This document shows, piece by piece, positions 42,008 through 48,330 of a stretch of DNA of 48,330 bases. Made by a program: the position numbers and the translations under genes. Within the stretch, counting starts at the first letter, position 1, and each line of letters starts with the position of its first letter. Source of the DNA: Komagataeibacter diospyri. GTDB lineage: Bacteria; Pseudomonadota; Alphaproteobacteria; Acetobacterales; Acetobacteraceae. The stretch spans positions 1 to 48,330 of the forward strand of contig NZ_BDLU01000026.1 of NCBI RefSeq assembly GCF_006538165.1. The letters run 5' to 3'. Under the pieces are notes generated by a model, which was not told the origin of the DNA, searched no databases, and saw nothing but the letters and a program-made list of their open reading frames with translations.

Positions 42008-43666
42008 TCATGGTTCTCCGTTGCCCCCGCCAGGCATGAGCGCCACAAGCCGCGCCATGGACTGGCACAGATCCCTCTCGATTTCCGCCAGCGGACGCGA
42101 CGGGACGTCATGGCTGAAATACCGCGCGAAGGAAATGGCGCAGCCAGTGCCGGTGCGGGCCGTATCCAGTCGGGCAGCAGGATCATAAGGCTGGATCATC
42201 TGGCTGAACCATGCCTGCGGGTCATGTTCCATCCCCACGCGGAAGGTCGTGCGTGCGGGTACGCCATCACGCGCGGGCCGCGTCACCGTCAGGCTGCGGT
42301 ACAGGAATTCCCGTCCCGGCAGGATACGCGAAAACGCCATCCGATGCATATCCACCGTCCCGTCCGGCGTGGGGGCGTCGTGCGCCAGCACCTGCCATGG
42401 TACCGATGCGGCATCCGCTCCATCACGCTGGATGATATCCATTGCCGTATCGACCATGCAGGCCTGTACGACAGCAGCAATCTGGGACTGCGTCATCTCG
42501 CGCCGTTTTTCCCCACTGCCGGAGGTGGCGCGTTGCCACAGGCCCGTGGCATCAACCAGCCGGATCATACCCCGCCGCGCAGCGGGCCTGTTGTTGTCCA
42601 GTATCCAGATATAGGTCGCGATACCGGTATTGACGAACATGTCCGTGGGCAGGGCAATGATCGTGTCAATCAGGCCACGTTCCACCAGATACCGGCGGAT
42701 AGCGGATTCACCGGACTCCGCCCCACCACCGGACAGCGCCGCCCCATGCGTCACCACGCCAATGCGCGCGCCCCCCGCACGGCGGGCGCGCATATGTGCA
42801 ACCAGATGCAGCATGAACAGCATGGACCCGTCCGACACACGGGGCAGGCCGGGGGCAAAACGCCCGACAGCCCCTTTGGCATGTTCAGCCTGTATCGTGT
42901 CCCGGATATGCCGCCAGTCCAGCCCGAAGGGCGGATTGGAAAGCATGCGGGCAAAACGGCGACCCGCATGCCCGTCCCTGGCCAGTGTATCACCACAGGC
43001 GATATGCTCCGGCACATGTCCACGCAACAGCATGTCCGCACGACACAGGGCGCAGGCACGGGAACTGATTTCCTGACCGAACAGATCAGCTGTCACCCCG
43101 CGCGCCAGCAGACGGTCCGCGGCCCGGCCCAGCAGCGCGCCCGTGCCCGCCGCCGGGTCATACAGCGCGTGGTGCGTGCCGGGACCATCAGGGGCGAACA
43201 CAAGGTCTACCATAAGGTCCGTGACCTCCGGCGGGGTGAAATGCGCGCCCGTGTGCTGACTGGTGGTGAAGTAATGGACCAGTTCCTCAAACAGGCGTGC
43301 CATCGCCTCGGTGCCATACCGGGCGGGGGACAGGTCAAGGGCCGCAAAATGCGCCGCCATCATCCCCAGCATGCCTGCGCGCGTCAGGCGGCGGGCAAGG
43401 GACGGGACCTCCAGTTGCAATACAATTTCTCGCACGCTGGCAGGCAGGCGGACAATCAGGCGGTCAAGGCAGTCCTGCGGCTCAGACGCGCGCGCCACCG
43501 CATCCAGCCAGCGCACGGGGCGGACGCGCGCCAGTTCCAGCCGTCGCAGCATGGTGAACGCCAGTATGACCGGCCCGTATTCCACTGGTTCCATGCCACC
43601 GCGCAGCAGGTCGGCCACACGCCAGATGGCAGCAGCCGAAAGCAGCGGACGGGCAGTGTCAGCCAC
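42008..43666 (-). CDS. hsdM: Type I restriction-modification DNA methyltransferase subunit (HsdM-like)
   Basis: A 552-residue N6-adenine methyltransferase. The helical HsdM N-terminal domain covers about 8-125 (YGPVILAFTMLRRLE). SAM motif I is YDPAAGTGALL (169-179) after TGAHFTPPEVTDLMVDL, and the catalytic motif is NPPFG at 244-248. The start is GTG 43666 with AAGGA overlapping the stop of the upstream permease gene. An hsdS gene lies 1.75 kb upstream on the same strand, but no hsdR is in the window, so it could be an orphan methylation system or have a distant nuclease. Confidence 0.92.
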   Translation of the reverse strand: MADTARPLLSAAAIWRVADLLRGGMEPVEYGPVILAFTMLRRLELARVRPVRWLDAVARASEPQDCLDRLIVRLPASVREIVLQLEVPSLARRLTRAGMLGMMAAHFAALDLSPARYGTEAMARLFEELVHYFTTSQHTGAHFTPPEVTDLMVDLVFAPDGPGTHHALYDPAAGTGALLGRAADRLLARGVTADLFGQEISSRACALCRADMLLRGHVPEHIACGDTLARDGHAGRRFARMLSNPPFGLDWRHIRDTIQAEHAKGAVGRFAPGLPRVSDGSMLFMLHLVAHMRARRAGGARIGVVTHGAALSGGGAESGESAIRRYLVERGLIDTIIALPTDMFVNTGIATYIWILDNNRPAARRGMIRLVDATGLWQRATSGSGEKRREMTQSQIAAVVQACMVDTAMDIIQRDGADAASVPWQVLAHDAPTPDGTVDMHRMAFSRILPGREFLYRSLTVTRPARDGVPARTTFRVGMEHDPQAWFSQMIQPYDPAARLDTARTGTGCAISFARYFSHDVPSRPLAEIERDLCQSMARLVALMPGGGNGEP

Positions 43667-43672
43667 GTTTCC

Positions 43673-44722
43673 TTAACGCGCCTGTTCTTCCGCCGCCGCC
43701 GTGCGCCATAGCGACAGGGCGACCGCGATGACCGTCGGTCCCATGAACAGTCCCAGCAGCCCGAACATATGCAGTCCCCCCAGAATGGCCGTCAGAACCG
43801 CAAGAAAGGGGATGCTGGTGCTGCCACTGATCAGCTTGGGCCGGACAAAATGATCCCCCGCTCCATAGGCGATGGTACCAATGACTGCCACGATGATCGC
43901 CTGTGTAACGCCATTGGCCGCAAAGGTCATGAGCGTGGTGATGCAGAGCAGGATCGGCCCGCAGAAGGGGATAATGCTGACTACCGCCGTCAGCAGAGTC
44001 AGCAATGCGGGATGGGGCGTGCCTGCAATGAAATAGCCGACTCCCACCAGAACGCCCTGACCCAGGCCCACCAGCACCAGACCCGCGACCGTGCCGCGCA
44101 CGGCACCCACGGTGTTGCGCATGACATCGCGCGTCCGGTCACCAAGGAAACGGCGGCCGACAGCGCGGATATCGGTCACCAGCGTGTGTGACGCGGCAAG
44201 GTAGAAATAGACCGACAGCGTGGCGATGACGAAGGTTTCCGTCATTTCCATCACCCGATGCGGCAGTTCGCGCCCATCGCCCGTGGCGAACATGCGCGAG
44301 GCTACACTGGTCCAGTGCCGCAGTTCATCGGGGTCAGACAGATAACGCTGCCACAGGGCCGACAGGCGCGGACCGATGCGCGGGATTTCCCCCACCTGTG
44401 GCGAGACGGGAATGCCATCATGCAGCGCCCCGCGCCCCCATGCCATGAGCGAGGGCAGTTCCATCCCCGCCCGTACCGCCATGGCGATCATGGGCACCGC
44501 CAGCAGCGCGAAAATGCCTGCCGCGATCAGCCCTGCCGCAACCCGGTTGCCCATGCCACGCCCGACCAGCCGGTGATACAGTGGATAGGTCGTGATGCCA
44601 AGAATACCGCCCCAGACAAAGGCAAACAGGAACGACTGTTCGATCCACGCGGAAAACAGCAGGACCGCGCATACAAATATAAAGGTCCCGATATACTGGG
44701 TCCGGCTCCGGTTTTCATCCAT
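43673..44722 (-). CDS. AI-2E family transporter (PerM/TqsA-like)
   Basis: A 349-residue membrane protein of the AI-2E/UPF0118 family, whose members export autoinducer or other small molecules or exchange ions. Seven to eight hydrophobic segments are visible, with the family block FCGPILLCITTLMTFAANG, then GDHFVRPKLISGSTSIPFLA and the ending GLLGLFMGPTVIAVALSLWR. It sits inside the hsdS-GNAT-permease-hsdM run, and its stop is 6 bp from the hsdM start. The substrate cannot be inferred. Confidence 0.93.
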   Translation of the reverse strand: MDENRSRTQYIGTFIFVCAVLLFSAWIEQSFLFAFVWGGILGITTYPLYHRLVGRGMGNRVAAGLIAAGIFALLAVPMIAMAVRAGMELPSLMAWGRGALHDGIPVSPQVGEIPRIGPRLSALWQRYLSDPDELRHWTSVASRMFATGDGRELPHRVMEMTETFVIATLSVYFYLAASHTLVTDIRAVGRRFLGDRTRDVMRNTVGAVRGTVAGLVLVGLGQGVLVGVGYFIAGTPHPALLTLLTAVVSIIPFCGPILLCITTLMTFAANGVTQAIIVAVIGTIAYGAGDHFVRPKLISGSTSIPFLAVLTAILGGLHMFGLLGLFMGPTVIAVALSLWRTAAAEEQAR

Positions 44723-44887
44723 ATGGCGTAATCTGTTCCTGCTGTTTCCGATGATGCGGCGTAAATTTCAGGCACCGTAGCACACCCCGCGTGGCACGTG
44801 AGTGCGTGTTTTCCCGTTCCGCGCATTTTCATGATGGTCACACCGCACTGCACGCTAGCCCGGCTGCCTTAACAACTCCTGAATATT

Positions 44888-45382
44888 TCAGCGTCCATCC
44901 GGCGCCGACAGCAGCCTGCGCATGAAATAACGTGGAAAGAAAGGCGGTGGCCCATCAAGCTGCCCAAAGACCTCAAACCCCACCTTTTCATAAAAGGCGC
45001 GCGCCTGAAATGCATAGGTATCAAGCCACATATGGGCGCAGCCCCGCCTGCGTGCCTCCCGTTCGGCCATATCAATCAACCTGCGCCCCATGCCGCGCCC
45101 GCGCAGATGGGGGGAGACCGCCAACATGTCGATATGCATCTCCCCCCAGCGTGACTGCGCCACCAGTCCGCCGCGGATCGTGCCCGTGACCCGGTCCCGG
45201 ATCACGATGACAAGGTCATGGTTGTCGATATAGCCCACCATGCCACGTGTGAAATCACGCAGGATGGCCAGCACCGCGTCCTCATCCGCCCGGGTGGGGC
45301 GGGGCAGGATGGTGATGTCCACATCCACGTCCATGTCGGCTGCCGCCGGTACGCGGGCACTGCATTCGCCTGTTGTATTCAT
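44888..45382 (-). CDS. GNAT-family N-acetyltransferase
   Basis: A 164-residue acetyl-CoA-dependent acetyltransferase. The acetyl-CoA loop is visible as LAVSPHLRGRGMGRRLIDMA, followed by RGCAHMWLDTYAFQARAFYE and KVGFEVFGQL. The substrate may be a small metabolite or a protein; sequence does not tell. It lies 37 bp after hsdS on the same strand and 165 bp before the AI-2E-type gene. ATG 45382. Confidence 0.92.
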   Translation of the reverse strand: MNTTGECSARVPAAADMDVDVDITILPRPTRADEDAVLAILRDFTRGMVGYIDNHDLVIVIRDRVTGTIRGGLVAQSRWGEMHIDMLAVSPHLRGRGMGRRLIDMAEREARRRGCAHMWLDTYAFQARAFYEKVGFEVFGQLDGPPPFFPRYFMRRLLSAPDGR

Positions 45383-45419
45383 TTCGATCTTCCCCGTCGC
45401 GCCGTGCGATCAGCCACAC

Positions 45420-46610
45420 TTACGCTCCATGCCCGTTGACGCAGGCCAGCCGCAGGGCAGGGCGATATTCACGCAGCACGGCACGTAGCTGACCGCGGGC
45501 ATACGCCTGCCGCGCCTGCCGGTCCAGCACGTCCCATACCTTTTGCGCCACCGCGCGCTGCCGTTCCAACGGGGGCAGGCATAACTCAAGTGAGGCAAGG
45601 GTCACGGTGTCCACTTCGGGAAACACGCTGCCCCCCGCGCGCCGCCGCAGTTCCGGGGCTGCCACGCGCAGCAGCAGGGCGGCATAGCGCAGGTCCACAT
45701 CCTGTCCGCGCGGCACAAGGGCCTTGCATCCCTGGCTTACGGCAGCAGGTACCGTTGTCATGCCAACACGCCCCACCGGCGCGCGGGTGGAAACAACCAG
45801 CGCGCCCGCATCCACCCGCGTGGCCCGACATGCCGCAAGACCTGCGATGGACAGGCTGCGCGCGCCATGCCCCACCCATGCAGGCGGCCCGACGGGCAGG
45901 TCTGCCGGGGTCAGCCACGCCACGTCATCCCCCCAACAGGCCGCGTTGCCCGTGGCGGGTGTGCCGCCGCCTACAATGTCAAACACGCTGCCCACGGGCC
46001 GCATTGCCCCACGGGCGGGCACCGGCCCGGGCCACGGCGCGCCATCGGGCAGGACCGCGTGATGAATGATTGCCTGCGCGTATTCATCCGCGGCCGTCGC
46101 CTGTGCATCCAGTTCACGCAACTGCCGGTCAATACGGTCCATGTGATGGTCAGTCAGCCGGGCGATCACGTGCTGGCGCCGCAACGGCGGGCAGGGTACG
46201 GGCAGGCTGTTCATGCGCATGCGGGTCAGCTTGGGGCGGGTCGCGCCCTCCACATACGCACCAAAGGACACGGTATTGAGTGCATGCGCCATGAAACGGC
46301 CATCCATACCCATGCGTGGCCGCAGTACATGCACATGGTTGCCTGCCCATAACGGACCATTATGGAAAAACGCGACATCACGCATGGGATCAAAAAAGGG
46401 AGCGCTGTCTTCCCCCAGCAGGACAAGCGGACCGTCAAACAGCGCCCCGTCAACATATCCCGCAACCCCACTGGCCCCATGATAGGGAACACGTCCGGGC
46501 CTGCGGGCGCGCTGCGCGCGATTAAGCGGCACGCGACGGGCGTCAAGACAGTCCACCAGCACTCCAAGTGGGACCATGGGCCAGCATGGTGCCTGCGTCA
46601 CGACCACCAT
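45420..46610 (-). CDS. hsdS: Type I restriction-modification specificity subunit (HsdS-like)
   Basis: A 396-residue protein with two half-repeats. Each has a target-recognition domain followed by a helix: the first starts MVPLGVLVDCLDARRVPLNR and ends with LPVPCPPLRRQHVIARLTDH; the second starts RPVGSVFDIVGGGTPATGNA and ends LELCLPPLERQRAVAQKVWD. The repeated endings (PCPPLRRQ and CLPPLERQ) are typical HsdS conserved regions. It heads the same-strand cluster with GNAT, permease and hsdM, an unusual spacing for S and M subunits. Confidence 0.9.
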   Translation of the reverse strand: MVVVTQAPCWPMVPLGVLVDCLDARRVPLNRAQRARRPGRVPYHGASGVAGYVDGALFDGPLVLLGEDSAPFFDPMRDVAFFHNGPLWAGNHVHVLRPRMGMDGRFMAHALNTVSFGAYVEGATRPKLTRMRMNSLPVPCPPLRRQHVIARLTDHHMDRIDRQLRELDAQATAADEYAQAIIHHAVLPDGAPWPGPVPARGAMRPVGSVFDIVGGGTPATGNAACWGDDVAWLTPADLPVGPPAWVGHGARSLSIAGLAACRATRVDAGALVVSTRAPVGRVGMTTVPAAVSQGCKALVPRGQDVDLRYAALLLRVAAPELRRRAGGSVFPEVDTVTLASLELCLPPLERQRAVAQKVWDVLDRQARQAYARGQLRAVLREYRPALRLACVNGHGA

Positions 46611-46795
46611 CCCCTGAAATCAGCCATTTTGCGCTACCAGCCCGCACCCCATGTGGCACGGGTGGCGTGAAAAGTGGCGCGTGTCAATCAGGGCCGACAT
46701 ATGCTGGCGACATGTAAAGGAATGATATAAAAAGCCCCGACAGATACCATACGGCAGACATGGCCATGCCCGACCATGGCTGACAGCAGGGTTGC

Positions 46796-48160
46796 ATGAC
46801 GCGTCCAACACAAGCCTTCGGGGTGGAATTCCGCTCCATTCTTGCCATTGCGGGGCCGATGGGCCTGTCACAGTTTGTGCAGATGCTGATGGGTGCGACA
46901 GATGACGTGCTTCTGGGCGGGCTTGGGGCGTCGGCGCTGGCGGTCGGGGGGCTTGCGACCGGCACGTTCTTCACGCTCAACGCCATCCTTGCCGCCATGA
47001 TCGAAGCAGGCGGCATCCTGCTGGCGCAGGCCCGGGGGCGGCAGGACCATGCCAGCCTGGGCACCATCATGACCTCCATGCTGGCGGTGGCGCTGGCGCT
47101 GTGCGTGCCCGAACTGTTCTGTCTGTGGCATGTGGACCGGCTGCTGGCATGGATGCATGAACCCGATAGCCTGCGCGCGCCCGTCATCCATTTCGTGCGT
47201 ATGCTGATGTGGGCCGTGCCACCCGCACTGCTGGGACAGGGTATCCTGACCACGGCGCTGCCGGTCATGGGGGCGCAGGGAATCCTCATGCGCGTCATGC
47301 CCTGCATCACGGTGGTCAACGGGATGCTGAACGCGACACTCATCCATGGGTGGTTCGGCCTGCCCGCGCTGGGCCTGTACGGATCGGCCACCGCCACGGT
47401 CATTACATTATGGTGCATGCCGTTCATCATGCTGGCGTTTGTGATCCGCCGGCCCGAACTGCGCGCGGCACTGCGTCCGCGCGGGCATGAATGGGGACCG
47501 ACACTCGCCCTGCTGCGCACGGGCCTGCCCATGATGGCAGCCGCCATGGCGGAGGTCACGCTGTTTCAGGCCAACAGCCTGGAGGCCGCCCGGATGGGCA
47601 ACAGCGCGCTGGCGGCGTTCCAGATCATGCTGGGCATGGGGGTACAGTGTTTCGTGGTGTACATGGCGCTGGGACAGGCATGCAACATCCGCGTAGGATA
47701 CTGGACCGGGCGGGCCGACCCCGTGATGATGCGACGCACCGCATGGGCAAGCATGGCGCTGGGTATTGCCGTCGCATGCGTCATGACATTGATACTGACG
47801 CTGGGACGGCATGCCATCATCAGCCTCTACCTGGATGTCACCCTGCCGGAAAACGCACAGGCGGTCAGCCTTGCGATGGGACTGCTGCTGGTGGGGGCTG
47901 CGTTCCAGATCCCCGATGCGGCACAGGTCATCGCCACCGGTATCCTGCGCGGGCAGGGCGACACCGCGGTCCCCATGGTGCTGGCCGTTCTCGGTTACTG
48001 GGGCATCGGGTTTCCCTGTGGGGTTTATCTGGCCTTCCACCACGGCATGGGGCCATCGGGGCTGTGGTGCGGTAACGGAATCGGGCTGGTGGCGGTGTTC
48101 GCACTGCTGGGCGCGCGCATCCTGTGGCGGATGCGTCCGCATGGCGCGATATCAAACTGA
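46796..48160 (+). CDS. MATE-family multidrug/cation antiporter
   Basis: A 454-residue, 12-helix exporter. The two-bundle MATE layout is visible: AIAGPMGLSQFVQMLMGATD with DVLLGGLGASALA, GILLAQARGRQD, then LRTGLPMMAAAMAEVTLFQA opening the second half and VYMALGQACNIRVGYWTGRA, GILRGQGDTAVPM later. The length is normal. Substrates are unknown. It is divergent from hsdS, with 185 bp between. Confidence 0.93.
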   Translation: MTRPTQAFGVEFRSILAIAGPMGLSQFVQMLMGATDDVLLGGLGASALAVGGLATGTFFTLNAILAAMIEAGGILLAQARGRQDHASLGTIMTSMLAVALALCVPELFCLWHVDRLLAWMHEPDSLRAPVIHFVRMLMWAVPPALLGQGILTTALPVMGAQGILMRVMPCITVVNGMLNATLIHGWFGLPALGLYGSATATVITLWCMPFIMLAFVIRRPELRAALRPRGHEWGPTLALLRTGLPMMAAAMAEVTLFQANSLEAARMGNSALAAFQIMLGMGVQCFVVYMALGQACNIRVGYWTGRADPVMMRRTAWASMALGIAVACVMTLILTLGRHAIISLYLDVTLPENAQAVSLAMGLLLVGAAFQIPDAAQVIATGILRGQGDTAVPMVLAVLGYWGIGFPCGVYLAFHHGMGPSGLWCGNGIGLVAVFALLGARILWRMRPHGAISN

Positions 48161-48166
48161 GAAAAA

Positions 48167-48200
48167 GTCATAAAAGTTTTTTGGGTGCCGCCTTTTTTCA
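48167..48200. repeat. Truncated T-rich hairpin repeat, cut by the insertion sequence
   Basis: TCATAAAAGTTTTTTGGGT and GCCGCCTTTTTTCA match the left half of the repeat family. The right half is missing because the insertion sequence begins at 48201. TCA at 48198-48200 would be the 3-bp target site (TNA). Confidence 0.55.
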
Positions 48201-48330
48201 GGGCCTGTTGGGAATTATCTTGAATTGATGATTGCGCCAACGAGATAGATCATGCTTCGAATGATCTGTCTGTTTTTTCGCTGCGCATGGCGATGCGCTT
48301 GAACTCCTTGAGCTTGCAGAAGAAGTTCTC
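48201..48330. mobile_element. Left end of an IS5-like insertion sequence (runs off the window)
   Basis: The sequence from GGGCCTGTTGGGAATTATC (48201 on) resembles the terminal inverted repeat of IS5/IS1031-type elements and is preceded by TCA, fitting their TNA target. The minus strand encodes the end of a transposase. Only one end is inside the window, so length and target duplication cannot be verified. Confidence 0.7.
48215..48330 (-). pseudogene. C-terminus of an IS5-family transposase, apparent frameshift
   Basis: On the minus strand the sequence reads ENFFCKLKEFKRIAMRSEKT, then DRSFEA and a stop (48250-48252). This is the conserved DDE transposase end. In the next frame the expected last residues follow immediately (MIYLVGAIINSR, stop at 48215-48217), so one base seems lost at GAAGC-ATG. 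If that is real, this copy may encode a truncated transposase, although losing 12 residues need not abolish activity. The rest of the gene lies outside the window. Confidence 0.65.

Noticed and set aside
41921..43711. 596-codon plus-strand open frame opposite hsdM
   Set aside because: The minus strand encodes a full HsdM with SAM and NPPF motifs; the plus frame has no recognisable domain.

Overview
The window looks like a chromosome segment of a high-GC acetic acid bacterium (Acetobacteraceae; Komagataeibacter or Gluconacetobacter is my best guess). This rests on protein style, on gene content (gatCAB, ruvX, a glycerol-type channel beside a one-piece dihydroxyacetone kinase, phosphoglucomutase) and on recurring T-rich hairpin repeats. 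The species is an inference; no search was run. The left half (1-24.9 kb) is accessory DNA stacked against a tRNA-Ser(GCU) gene, and the right half (25-48.3 kb) looks like ordinary chromosome.

Region 1 (1-18.2 kb) is the integrase-proximal end of what looks like an integrative conjugative element. It opens with the last codons of trbI and a DUF2274 gene, the usual tail of a trb conjugation operon, followed by a convergent LysR gene. The cargo is an iron-uptake set. It has a FecI-type sigma factor, a FecR sensor and a TonB-dependent receptor with a signalling domain, so ligand at the receptor can signal through FecR to FecI. A tightly overlapping operon follows: PepSY protein, small membrane protein, ExbB, ExbD and TonB. 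After it come a Fur-like winged-helix protein, an RND efflux permease, a His/Gly-rich PadR regulator with a perfect palindromic operator, a His/Gly-rich exported protein and a Met/Gly-rich lipoprotein. The element ends with AlpA and a P4-type tyrosine integrase. Fur-box-like sites stand before fecI, the receptor gene and the PepSY operon.

Region 2 (about 18.4-24.9 kb) is a separate, visibly AT-rich integrative mobilizable element. It has its own integrase, an unknown protein with a HEPN-like motif, a HUH replication initiator, a stem-loop region that may be oriT, MobC and a large relaxase. A further small gene with a strong ribosome site is nested in another frame inside the relaxase gene. 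The element used the anticodon loop of tRNA-Ser(GCU) as its target. The intact tRNA lies at its right edge and a displaced 3' half lies at its left edge. The two 3' halves differ in the variable arm by paired, compensatory changes. The layout suggests two elements accreted at one tRNA.

Region 3 (25-48.3 kb) holds gatCAB, ruvX, an aquaporin-family channel, DhaK-DhaL kinase, a YjdM zinc-ribbon protein, two tiny genes and an alpha/beta hydrolase divergent from an AraC regulator with a 21-bp-spaced direct-repeat operator. Next come a YaiI family protein, pgm, a small membrane protein, fur (with a Fur box shared with a divergent unknown gene), bfr and mtnK. After these lies a same-strand cluster hsdS, GNAT acetyltransferase, AI-2E-type permease and hsdM, which is a type I methyltransferase and specificity pair without hsdR in the window. 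A MATE transporter follows. The right edge enters an IS5-like insertion sequence that landed inside a hairpin repeat of which other copies occur in the window.
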